A program made the translations under genes and the position numbers. A stretch of 64,000 nucleotides of DNA, taken from assembly GCF_040782645.1 (NCBI RefSeq), contig NZ_CP160403.1, positions 682,001 to 746,000 of the forward strand, written 5' to 3'. The stretch is from Streptomyces sp. HUAS ZL42 (GTDB lineage Bacteria > Actinomycetota > Actinomycetes > Streptomycetales > Streptomycetaceae). Below the pieces are notes generated by a model, which was given only the letters and a program-made list of their open reading frames with translations, was not told the DNA's origin and ran no database searches. This document shows, piece by piece, positions 8,634-16,572 of this stretch; within the stretch, counting starts at the first letter, position 1, and every line of letters starts with the position of its first letter.

Positions 8634-9917
8634 TCAGCGCAGCCGGTCCTTCGCCTTGTAGTAGGCGCCGCCGAACGGCAGGAACCAGGCGGTGCCGTTG
8701 TAAAACGGCACCGGGACCTTGGGGAAGCCGAAGCCGCGCAGGGGGTTGGCCTCCGGGTGGCCGTCCATCACCTCGGCCATGGCGCGGCCCATGTAGGTGG
8801 CCATCTGGACACCGTGACCGCAGTAACCCATGGAGTAGTAAAGGCCGTTGGCCTCACCCGCGTGCGGAACGCGGTCCCAGGAGAAGCCGACCATGCCGCC
8901 CCACACATAGTCGATCCGCACGTCCGCCACCTGCGGGAAGATCTCCGCCAGTTCCCGCTTCAGGACGTCACCGCTCTTGACGTCCGAGGCGGGGTTGGAG
9001 GGGGCGAAGCGGGCCCGGCCGCCGAAGGCGAGGCGGTTGTCCGGGGTGAGGCGGATGTAGTGGCCGATGTTCTTGGAGTCCACGACCACGCGGTTGTTGG
9101 GGATGAGCTGCCGGGCCCGCTCCTCGCCCAGCGGCTCGGTGACGATGACGAAGCTGCCGACGTTGATCAGCCGCTTGCGGAACCAGGGCATGGCCTGGTC
9201 GCTGTAGGCGTCGGTGGCCGCCATGACCTGCTTGGCGCGGATGGTGCCGTGCAGGGTCTCGACGAGGAAACCGCCCTCGGGGATGCGGTGCAGCGCGATG
9301 GCGGCGTTGCGTTCGTGGATCTCAGCCCCGGCCCGTTCGGCGGCCTCGGCCAGGCCATGGACGTATTTGCCGACGTGAAGGTGCGCGCTGAGCGGGTCGA
9401 GCAGGGCTCCGTGGTAGTAGTCGGAGCCCAGCTCAGCACGTAGATCGCTCTTGCTCAGCAGCGTGGTGTCGTGGCCGAAGTTGTCGGCCAGGTCGCGCTG
9501 CTTGGCCCGCATGCTCTCGAAGTGCCGCGGCTTGAACGCGACGCCCAGACGCCCTACGCGGTGGAAGTCGCAGTCGATCTGCTCCTTGACCGTCAGCTCC
9601 TCCACCAGGTCCACCGCCTCGCGGAAGGCGTCGTACAGTTCCCGGGCCCGCGGCTGCCCGTAGCGCTTGCGCGCCTCGGCGGGGCTGATGGTGATGCCCT
9701 GGGTGCACATGCTGCCGTTGCGCCCGGAGGCGCCGGAGCCGACCTTGTCCTTCTCCACGAGGACGACGTGGGCGCCCTTGCGTGCCGCGTGGTAGGCGGT
9801 GGACAGGCCGGTGAGGCCGCCGCCGATGACCACCAGGTCCGCCTGCTCGGGCAGGGGCTTGCCGGTCCGGTCGGGGAAGGCAGGAGCCGTGTCGAGCCAG
9901 TAGGGGATCTGCTTCAT
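8634..9917 (-). CDS. DadA/PuuB-like FAD-dependent amine or amino-acid oxidoreductase
   Basis: 427 residues of the D-amino-acid oxidase superfamily. FAD binding is shown by DLVVIGGGLTGLSTAYHAAR (about residues 27-46), followed by SGRNGSMCTQG. The late motif MGYCGHGVQMATYMGRAMAEV near residue 370 closes the FAD site. Closest in style to gamma-glutamylputrescine or glycine oxidases, it should oxidise a primary or secondary amine. It is the second gene of a two-gene unit behind a HAD hydrolase (57-bp gap), under the repeat element at 10832-10936. The substrate is not determinable. A nearby polyamine-transporter remnant hints at amine catabolism. Confidence 0.82.
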   Translation of the reverse strand: MKQIPYWLDTAPAFPDRTGKPLPEQADLVVIGGGLTGLSTAYHAARKGAHVVLVEKDKVGSGASGRNGSMCTQGITISPAEARKRYGQPRARELYDAFREAVDLVEELTVKEQIDCDFHRVGRLGVAFKPRHFESMRAKQRDLADNFGHDTTLLSKSDLRAELGSDYYHGALLDPLSAHLHVGKYVHGLAEAAERAGAEIHERNAAIALHRIPEGGFLVETLHGTIRAKQVMAATDAYSDQAMPWFRKRLINVGSFVIVTEPLGEERARQLIPNNRVVVDSKNIGHYIRLTPDNRLAFGGRARFAPSNPASDVKSGDVLKRELAEIFPQVADVRIDYVWGGMVGFSWDRVPHAGEANGLYYSMGYCGHGVQMATYMGRAMAEVMDGHPEANPLRGFGFPKVPVPFYNGTAWFLPFGGAYYKAKDRLR

Positions 9918-9974
9918 GACGTACGTCCTCGGGTCTTCCTGGTAGTCCAGGGGTGTTTTGTCTGGGTCCCGGCT

Positions 9975-10658
9975 TCAGCAGCCGAGCAGGGCCGGCAGGC
10001 CGGACAGGTCGGGCAGCTCGTCGTAGGGCTGGTAGTCGGCGCTGCCGCGGGCGCCGATGGAGCCGTTGTGGCCGTAGCGGTTGATCCACACGCGGCGAGC
10101 GAGGCCGAGGTCGCGGGTGGGGATGAGGTCGTACTCCCAGCCCTGGGCGACGTGGATGACCTGGGCGGGGTCGATGTCCATGGCCTGGAAGGCGTACTCG
10201 AAGGTCTGCCGGGAGGGCTTGTACGCCTTGGCCTGCTGGGCGGTGATGACATGGTCGAACTCGACGCCGATGTTGGCCAGGTTCTGGGCGATGAGGTCGT
10301 CGTCGGTGTTGGAGATAATGGCGATCTCGTACCGGGACTTCAGCGCCTGCAGGGCGGCCGGGACCTCGGGGTGGGGGCCGAAGGTGGGCACGGCCGCGAC
10401 CAGGGCCTCGCCGTCGGACTGCCGGTACTCGAGGCCGTGCAGACGCATCGCTATCTCCAGGCTGGCGGGCAGCACCTCGTGGAAGGGGCGGTATGCCTCC
10501 AGGACGGCGTGGAACCGCATGATGCGGAAGTCGTCGAGGAACTCGTCGACGTTCAGACGGTCCAGGTCCAGCCGGTCGGCCAGGACCTTCAGGGTGGTGG
10601 GGCCGAGCTGGAAGTCGACCAGGGTGCCGTAGGCATCGAAGGTGACGATCTGACGCAT
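9975..10658 (-). CDS. HAD-superfamily hydrolase, haloacid dehalogenase type II-like
   Basis: 227 residues. Motif I is VTFDAYGTLVDF (nucleophile Asp near residue 8), motif II IISNTDDD, the motif III lysine AKAYKPSRQTFEYAF, and the late acidic region HVAQGWEYDLIPTRDLGL. The FDAYGTL form is typical of type II haloacid dehalogenases and related phosphatases. Co-transcription with an amine oxidase and co-control with a kinase/phospho-lyase suggest it acts on a phosphorylated amine or 2-halo/2-hydroxy acid, which is inference. The ATG at 10658 begins the unit 174 bp downstream of repeat copy A. Confidence 0.82.
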   Translation of the reverse strand: MRQIVTFDAYGTLVDFQLGPTTLKVLADRLDLDRLNVDEFLDDFRIMRFHAVLEAYRPFHEVLPASLEIAMRLHGLEYRQSDGEALVAAVPTFGPHPEVPAALQALKSRYEIAIISNTDDDLIAQNLANIGVEFDHVITAQQAKAYKPSRQTFEYAFQAMDIDPAQVIHVAQGWEYDLIPTRDLGLARRVWINRYGHNGSIGARGSADYQPYDELPDLSGLPALLGC

Positions 10659-10831
10659 GGCGTTCAGCCTCTTTACGGGTATATAGGACAGTCTGTTTAC
10701 CGGGAGTCACGATCTCGTCGAGTGCGGCCAGGTCGGCCGCATCGGAAGTTCAGGAGGCTGCCGAGGCGTTGGGGCGGCGACCTGTTTAGGGGGCATGGGG
10801 GGCTGAGGGGGTGTGAGCCTCTCCCCCGGCT

Positions 10832-10936
10832 CGAGGTGATGCGTCAGTGAAGCACTGTGGAGAATCCGGCAACAAGGGACGTGAGGCCGCGAGATCGACC
10901 GCGTATTTTGTGCCTGTGCACAATTTCCTGTCAGGG
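10832..10936 (-). repeat. Copy A of a ~105-bp duplicated regulatory element
   Basis: This segment matches 12467-12570 in inverted orientation, with about six substitutions and one indel (about 93 percent identity). Read toward the HAD/oxidase unit it begins CCCTGACAGG, contains TTGTGC-ACAG-GCACAA, and ends CATCACCTCG. It lies 174 bp upstream of the HAD start. The remaining spacer 10659-11164 shows no gene. Confidence 0.8.
10908..10923. promoter_or_regulatory. Palindrome TTGTGC-N4-GCACAA in copy A (candidate PucR operator)
   Basis: A perfect 6-bp inverted repeat around four bases, identical to the one in copy B. It sits at the end of the element farthest from the controlled gene. Binding by the adjacent PucR protein is inferred from position only. 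Confidence 0.55.
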
Positions 10937-11164
10937 ATCCGATGCAGTTCCGCCCGAACCGAATGGGTCTCTGAGAGGCACCGCGAGCGGCTCCGGCGCG
11001 AACTGCGGCCGCTTGGCGCTGCTGCCCGGCGGTGTGATCGGGCTGTCGGCCGCCAAGGCTGTCGTCCGCATGAAGGGCATGTGGCCTCTGACCGACACGC
11101 TTTGGCTCCAGCTCTCTCGGTCGCGGCCCCGGCCGATCGCCTCAACTGTCCAGCGATCGGTGGA

Positions 11165-12382
11165 TCAGGACATCGTCGCCCGGAAGCGGGCGCCCGCGTC
11201 CGTCTCCAGCCAAGCCAGGGCGAGGACCAGCCGGGCGGCGTCGTTCGGTCGGGACAGCTTCAGCCCGGTCGCCGCTTCCGCAGCCTGGAGGCGATTGCCC
11301 ACCGTGTTCCGGTGACGGTAGGTGCGTGCGGCCACCTCAGCGACCGAGCCCAGGTCGAGGTACCAGCGCAGGGTCTCGACGATGCTGTCGCGGTCGCGCA
11401 GCTCGAGCAGTGGGCGCAGCACGCCGGTGGCCATCGCACCGGTGAGCTCCTCCTGCGCCGACATGATCGCCCCGATCCAGTGGCCCTCCACGTGCCGCAC
11501 TCCGGGCTGCGCGGAGCTGCGGATCGCGGCACGTGCGAACCGGATGCCCCGCGCCGTCAGCGATAGCCCTGGAACTTCCGCGACGCCGCAGCGCCACGGG
11601 GCGAACGGCCGGAGCATGGCAAGCATGGCCTCTTCATCGCACCGTCCGTGACCGATGATGCCGAGGAGCTCGTCACCCATCCATCCGAAGTGACGTACCA
11701 GGCCGCCCCGACGCAGCGCATCGTCGACCTGGGACACAGCCGGGTCCCCGGTGGGAACGGATTCGACCACGACCACGGTCAGGGCGACGTTCTCGGAGAA
11801 GCCCAACAACGTCGAGGCCTCGGCGACGGTGGAGGGATCCTGCTCACCTTCCAGGACCAGGCGGCTGAAGGCGCGGTTGCGCACCTCCGTACGACGGCTC
11901 GCCAGGTCGCGCTCGGTGCGGCGGTAGGCGTCGACGACCTCGACGCTGTTGGCGTCCGTCGCCTCCCAGACGCGGATCAGCCCGTCGAGGAAGTCGGGAT
12001 CGGCGCTGATGCCACGTGCTCGCCCCTCCGCGAGCACGGCCTCCCACAGGGTCCTGAGGTCCAGCTGGAAGGAGTGCATCAGAGCGGTCAGGGGAAACGC
12101 CTGCTCCGCTCGCTCGCGTCCCACGTCCTCGGTGGCGCGCGAGACCTTCCGGGGCACGGGACCGCCGGCCAGCCGGGTCAGGGCGAGTTCGAGGGTTCGT
12201 CGCATCCCCTCCCGTTTCTGGACCGGGTCCCAGTCCGCCGACGCGTAGGCGGGCTCCTCGGCTTCCAGTTGTTCGAGAGCACGAGAGGTCAGTTCGTCGA
12301 GTCGTTCCTCGAGGAGCCGGCGCGCGATCGCCTGCACGGCATCGTGGCGAGCCTCGCCCTGACGGCGTCCCGGGCCGCTCAC
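11165..12382 (-). CDS. PucR-family transcriptional regulator
   Basis: 405 residues. The N-terminal ~150 residues are a helical RsbRD/GGDEF-like sensory region. The C-terminus carries the PucR helix-turn-helix: LRWYLDLGSVAEVAARTYRHRNTVGNRLQ, with the usual L..YL......AA..L..H.NT...R pattern near residues 340-375. It lies between two copies of a duplicated element that face outward to the two catabolic units, and is therefore their likely activator. PucR-type regulators often control amine, purine or amino-acid use. The upstream promoter must lie in 12383-12480. Confidence 0.85.
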   Translation of the reverse strand: MSGPGRRQGEARHDAVQAIARRLLEERLDELTSRALEQLEAEEPAYASADWDPVQKREGMRRTLELALTRLAGGPVPRKVSRATEDVGRERAEQAFPLTALMHSFQLDLRTLWEAVLAEGRARGISADPDFLDGLIRVWEATDANSVEVVDAYRRTERDLASRRTEVRNRAFSRLVLEGEQDPSTVAEASTLLGFSENVALTVVVVESVPTGDPAVSQVDDALRRGGLVRHFGWMGDELLGIIGHGRCDEEAMLAMLRPFAPWRCGVAEVPGLSLTARGIRFARAAIRSSAQPGVRHVEGHWIGAIMSAQEELTGAMATGVLRPLLELRDRDSIVETLRWYLDLGSVAEVAARTYRHRNTVGNRLQAAEAATGLKLSRPNDAARLVLALAWLETDAGARFRATMS

Positions 12383-12466
12383 GAGGACCGCCTCTCCCGA
12401 CGACAGCCGTCACCGGACGGATCCGGGGCCGTCTCCGGGTAATGCCGCTGACATGCCGCAGGGGCT

Positions 12467-12570
12467 CCCTGACAGAAATTGTGCACAGGCACAAAATACG
12501 GGGTCGATGTCGCGGCCTCGCGTCCCTTGTTGCCGGATTCTCCGCGGTGTTTCACTGACGCATCACCTCG
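12467..12570 (+). repeat. Copy B of the ~105-bp duplicated regulatory element
   Basis: Same element as copy A, inverted relative to it, so that it points to the plus-strand kinase/phospho-lyase gene as copy A points to the minus-strand HAD/oxidase unit. Shared landmarks are CCCTGACAG, the TTGTGC palindrome, CACAAAATACG, GCGGCCTCGCG, TTGTTGCCGGATTCTCC and TTTCACTGACGCATCACC. It lies about 700 bp ahead of the fusion gene, with a transporter remnant between. Confidence 0.8.
12479..12494. promoter_or_regulatory. Palindrome TTGTGC-N4-GCACAA in copy B (candidate PucR operator)
   Basis: Identical in sequence to the copy A palindrome and placed at the same position within the element. It also lies about 97 bp upstream of the pucR start, so autoregulation is possible. 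Confidence 0.55.
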
Positions 12571-12699
12571 GGCTGGAGAGAGCTCGTGACATGACCACGC
12601 ACTTGGAGCAGCTATGGCGCTTCCGTAAGCACCTGATCCCCAGTCCGTCTCCTTGAGTAGGCGCTGCTGAGGGGCGCCGCGTCCCTCGGGTCAGCCTCA

Positions 12700-12872
12700 G
12701 CCTTCCGCTACGGGGCCCACCAGGAAGCGATGACCAAGGCGGCCGAGCCAACCGGTTCGCCAGGCAGAACGGGATCGAGATCACCCAGGACTCCCCCGGA
12801 GACTACGCCGACCTCAAGGCGAGGGTCGAGGACCAGAACGTCACCTGTGACGTCGTGACCGCCGCCGCGTGA
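12700..12872 (+). pseudogene. Remnant of spermidine/putrescine-type ABC substrate-binding protein
   Basis: One frame reads RYGAHQEAMTKAAEP. After a shift the next reads NRFARQNGIEITQDSPGDY and ADLKARVEDQNVTCDVV, ending at TGA 12870-12872. This matches the N-terminal part of PotD-like binding proteins, which have GG.YQ.A...A...PF...TGI.V..DSP.DYAK.KA.VE..NV.WDVV. Transporter genes that should follow are absent. The remnant suggests the locus once imported a polyamine-like substrate. Confidence 0.6.
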
Positions 12873-12876
12873 GCTG

Positions 12877-13206
12877 ATGCCCCGTCTCGATGAGCGCTCC
12901 GCCTTTGACGGACGGCCCACCTCGGACCTGATCGCCGACCAGGTGCTGGAGCGCGTCCTGGCCCGGGCCCCTGCGGCCGTCGGAGTGGGGCATCGAGGGG
13001 AAGTACCAACGGGGGAGTTCGCCCTGCACCTGTCGGTCGTCGACTTGGCCAAGGTCTGCGCAGCCTGTGAAGCGATCGAGACACAGCCGCGGCAGCCATG
13101 CCCGCCTCCTCCCAGGAACCGCATCGATCGGACCGTCCGGGAGCTGACTGACAGCGTCGGGCAAAGGTCCGACACGGGTGGCGGCGGGGGACTGGCCACG
13201 ACCTGA
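12877..13206 (+). other. Unassigned open frame, 109 codons
   Basis: An open frame starting MPRLDERSAFDGRPTSDLIA follows the transporter remnant. It matches no family I know, has no clear ribosome site, and ends in a low-complexity Gly tract. It could be chance coding in GC-rich DNA or decayed sequence. Confidence 0.2.
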
Positions 13207-13269
13207 GCGTCGTGACGCAGGCCCACGGTGAGTGATGAGCGACCTGACGACGAGAGAGAGAACGCACCG

Positions 13270-16200
13270 ATGACCTCAGCGACCACCACCGGCCGGGACG
13301 GAACGACCGTTCCCGGTGACACCGGCCAACTGCCGGGCTCGCTCCTCGATCACGTGCTGCGGCAGTCCTTCGGACTCGAGGGATATGTCCAGCACCCACT
13401 GGGAGGGGAGATCGACCAGAACGTCCGGATCACCGGCGATGACGGCATGCGCTACTTCGTGCGGGTCACCCGCGCGGAGCCGGACTCGGCCGACGTCCTC
13501 TGGCAGAACTCGCTCCTCCAGCATCTGGCCGCCACCGTTCCCGGCCTTCCGGTGCCACGACTGGTCCCGACACGCGAGGGGAAGTGCCTCGCCGACGTCG
13601 TCCACGAGGGCCGAACGCACGTGGTCCGCGTGATGAGCTGGATCGAGGGCCGGGTCCTGGCGGAACTCGACGACCACCCCGCGGCGCTTCTGCGTCAGCT
13701 GGGAGAAGCCGCTGGGCGGCTGAGCCTCGGACTCTCCAGCATGGAGCCACCGGTGGGCTTGGAACCGCACGACTGGGACATGCGCCGGGCCGCTGAGATC
13801 GTCGAGGCGTCGCTGCACGCGGTACAGGACGCGGACCGGCGGGAGTCGGTGCGCACGATCATGGGCTGGTACGACGAGCTCCTGCCGGCATGGGACCGAC
13901 TTCCGCGGAGCGTCGTACACCAGGATCTCAATGACGCCAACGTCCTGGCCGACGCCGACGAGGACGGGGCGCTGCGGATCTCGGGCATCGTCGACCTGGG
14001 CGACTCGCTCTACAGTGTGCGCGCGGCGGAGGTGGCGATCGCGGCGGGCTACGCCATGGTCCGCAAGGCCGACCCGCTCGCTGCGGCGGCCGAAGTCGTG
14101 GCCGGCTTCCACTCGGTGCTCCCCCTCACGGCTGAGGAACTGGCGGCTGTCTATCCGTTGGCGGCCGCCCGGCTGTGCATGAACGCCGTGACGTGGACGC
14201 GCCGGGTCGCCGAGAGCGGCACGCCGTACGGGCGGACCCGCATGCAACACACCTGGCCGGCGATCACGCAGGTGGCCAAGGTTTGCCCCGACGTCGCCGA
14301 GGCGACGTTCCGGGTCGCGTGTGGGCTCCCCCGGACGCGGGAGCAGCGGGGTTTGGAAGAGGTCCTGGCAGAGGCGGCCCGAGAGGGTGCCCCGTACGCA
14401 CCGGCCCCGCAACTGCTCGACCTGCGACCGGCAAGTGATCTCTACGACGAAGTCGACTGGCACGACGCGAGGGCGGTGCGCGCGAGCATCGACGACGTCC
14501 TCGACGGACGACGGCGACGGGGCTACGTGCCCCACCTCAGCGCCTCCCTGCTCCTGGGGGGCCGGCGCCGCCCAGGAGCCGACGAGCCAGCGACGGTTCA
14601 GGTCGGCGGCATGCTGATCGTGGCCGACGCCGAGGAGATTTCCAGCCCGCTGTCCGGCGTCGTCGAGGCCCACGGTGGCCCCGGTATGCCGTTGGTGCTG
14701 CGACATGCGGTCGAGGGGCTGGAGTTCTGGACCTGCTGGTGGGGACTCGACGACTCGCCGCCTGTTGCGGCGACAGTCCCGGCCGGGGCGCCGTTGGGAC
14801 GCGCCGGCGCGAGCGAGGAGACAGACCCGCTCGGGCCCTGCGTCCAGGTACAGGTCCACCGCACCGCACGGATGGCCACGTGGCCGCCGCCTCGTGCCGT
14901 GCCGCCCTCCGCACGGCAGGTGTGGAGCCACCTGTCACCCGACCCCGCCCGGCTCCTCGGGTTCACCGAATCCCCCGCCGCGGTCCCCACCATCGATGAC
15001 CTCGTCTCAGTGCGCCGTCGCCACATCGCTCGCTCCCAGCGCAACTACTACCGCACCCCGATGAACCTTGTGCGTGGGCGGGACGTGTGGTTCCACGACG
15101 AGGACGGCCTGGCCTATCTGGACTCGCTGAACAACGTCACCCACGTCGGCCATGCCGAGCCACGGGTGACGGCCGCCGCCACCCGACAGCTGCGCAAGCT
15201 CAACACCAACAGCCGTTTCGTCTACCCGCAGATCGCCAGTTACGTGCAGAAGCTGGTGGCCACGCTGCCCGACCCGCTCGAGGTCGTCTTCCTCGTGTGC
15301 ACCGGCAGCGAGGCCAACGACCTGGCGCTGCGGATCGCCCGCCAGGTGACAGGTCGTCAGCACATCGTCAACATCGACGGCGCGTACCACGGAAACACCG
15401 GCGTGGTGACCGGGATCAGCCCGAACCGTTACAAGGGCCCCGGCGGCGCCGGTGCACCCGCGACCACCCACGAGGTCGTCATCCCGGACCGCTATCGCAG
15501 CACCTACGGGTACGACGACACGGACGCCGGAGTCAAGTACGCGCGCGACGCCGCGGCTGTCATCGAGCGGATCACGGCCGACGGCCGACCCCCGGCCGCC
15601 TTCATCGCCGAGTCCCTGATGGGATCGGGTGGGAACATCGTGTTCCCCGACGGCTACCTCGACGGCGTGTTCACCGCTGCCAGGCGGGCGGGCGCCCTGT
15701 GCATCTCCGACGAGGTCCAGGTCGGCGTCGGACGACTCGGGCCCTGGTGGGGGTTCGAGCTCCAGGGGGTGGTCCCGGACATCGTCACGATGGGCAAACC
15801 GCTCGGGAACGGGCACCCCCTCGCGGCGGTGGTCACGACTCGGGAGATCGCCGACGCGTTCGACACGGGCATGAAGTACTTCAACACCTTCGGCGGCAAC
15901 CCGGTCTCCTGCGCGATCGGCGAGGCCGTGCTCGACATCGTCGAGAAGGATGGGCTGAGGGAGAACGCCGTGAGCGTGGGCGGGTACTTCGCCCAGTCGC
16001 TGCGCGAGCTCCAGCAGCGCCAACCGCTCATCGGTGACGTGCGGGCGGAAGGGCTCTACCTCGGCGTCGAACTGGTCCGCAACCGCACCACCAAGATGCC
16101 GGCCACCGAGCAGGCCTTCATGGTCACCGAGCTCATGAAGGAGCGAGGCGTCATCGTCTTCCCCAATGGCGTGCACGACAACGTACTGAAGATCAAACCG

Positions 16201-16296
16201 CCCATGACCTTCCGCCGCGAGCACGTGGATCTCTACGTCGACGTGCTGGACGAGGTCCTGTCCCTGCCCGAGTTGCGCTCGGCCGTTCAGTCCTGA
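13270..16296 (+). CDS. APH kinase / M23-like / class III aminotransferase fusion (hydroxy-amine kinase plus phospho-lyase)
   Basis: 1008 residues from the ATG at 13270; the earlier GTG adds only a 14-residue acidic tail. Domain 1 (about 20-330) is an aminoglycoside/choline-kinase fold with catalytic VVHQDLNDANVL near residue 216 and metal-binding GIVDLGDS. Domain 2 (about 400-560) resembles the peptidase M23-like insert (ISSPLSGVVEAHG) known in this fusion family. Domain 3 (about 580-1005) is a class III PLP enzyme with CTGSEAND, ISDEVQVGVGRLG and the PLP lysine K843 in MGKPLGNGHP. The kinase plus AGXT2L-like lyase pair is known for hydroxylysine and ethanolamine phosphate: phosphorylate a hydroxy-amine, then eliminate phosphate and ammonia. 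The substrate here is unknown. Copy B of the repeat lies upstream. Confidence 0.88.
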   Translation: MTSATTTGRDGTTVPGDTGQLPGSLLDHVLRQSFGLEGYVQHPLGGEIDQNVRITGDDGMRYFVRVTRAEPDSADVLWQNSLLQHLAATVPGLPVPRLVPTREGKCLADVVHEGRTHVVRVMSWIEGRVLAELDDHPAALLRQLGEAAGRLSLGLSSMEPPVGLEPHDWDMRRAAEIVEASLHAVQDADRRESVRTIMGWYDELLPAWDRLPRSVVHQDLNDANVLADADEDGALRISGIVDLGDSLYSVRAAEVAIAAGYAMVRKADPLAAAAEVVAGFHSVLPLTAEELAAVYPLAAARLCMNAVTWTRRVAESGTPYGRTRMQHTWPAITQVAKVCPDVAEATFRVACGLPRTREQRGLEEVLAEAAREGAPYAPAPQLLDLRPASDLYDEVDWHDARAVRASIDDVLDGRRRRGYVPHLSASLLLGGRRRPGADEPATVQVGGMLIVADAEEISSPLSGVVEAHGGPGMPLVLRHAVEGLEFWTCWWGLDDSPPVAATVPAGAPLGRAGASEETDPLGPCVQVQVHRTARMATWPPPRAVPPSARQVWSHLSPDPARLLGFTESPAAVPTIDDLVSVRRRHIARSQRNYYRTPMNLVRGRDVWFHDEDGLAYLDSLNNVTHVGHAEPRVTAAATRQLRKLNTNSRFVYPQIASYVQKLVATLPDPLEVVFLVCTGSEANDLALRIARQVTGRQHIVNIDGAYHGNTGVVTGISPNRYKGPGGAGAPATTHEVVIPDRYRSTYGYDDTDAGVKYARDAAAVIERITADGRPPAAFIAESLMGSGGNIVFPDGYLDGVFTAARRAGALCISDEVQVGVGRLGPWWGFELQGVVPDIVTMGKPLGNGHPLAAVVTTREIADAFDTGMKYFNTFGGNPVSCAIGEAVLDIVEKDGLRENAVSVGGYFAQSLRELQQRQPLIGDVRAEGLYLGVELVRNRTTKMPATEQAFMVTELMKERGVIVFPNGVHDNVLKIKPPMTFRREHVDLYVDVLDEVLSLPELRSAVQS

Positions 16297-16341
16297 GACG
16301 GGCAACCGTCTACTGAGGCAGTGAACGGGAGTGGCCCGCGA

Positions 16342-16491
16342 ATGCGAGAAGTGCCCTCGCGGGCCGGCTTCTCCGGCCAGGGCTTCAAGCTCACGCCCGC
16401 CATGGGCGGCATCGCCGCGGACCTCGCCCCGGAGCGCCGCGCCTCCCAGTCGATCGACTTCATCACCACGAACGGCCGCTACGCGGCCTGA
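16342..16491 (+). pseudogene. C-terminal remnant of a sarcosine oxidase-like flavoenzyme
   Basis: About 50 codons reading AGFSGQGFKLTPAMGGIAAD then LAP and SIDFITTNGRYAA. This is the closing FAD-binding motif of monomeric sarcosine oxidase/N-methyltryptophan oxidase (SGHGFKLAP.IGEI.ADL), complete with the natural stop. The N-terminal nine-tenths is missing. A second flavin amine oxidase trace beside the amine locus. Confidence 0.6.
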
Positions 16492-16572
16492 GTCAGAAAG
16501 AGGAAACGCATGACCCTGACCATCGGCCCGGGGGTGCGGCGGGCCGTGGGCAGCTGCAGCACGCGGGCGCGG

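Noticed and set aside
9471..10850. A 459-codon plus-strand frame over the HAD and oxidase genes
   Set aside because: It crosses two real genes and a spacer in antisense and has no family features.
10832..12570. Inverted copies as terminal repeats of an insertion sequence around pucR
   Set aside because: The enclosed gene is a regulator, not a transposase; no target duplication is visible and the copies sit at promoters. Kept as a regulatory duplication, but the mobile option is listed as a refuting test.
13276..14931. A 551-codon minus-strand frame inside the kinase/phospho-lyase fusion
   Set aside because: Antisense of the kinase and M23-like domains; no motif or start signal.
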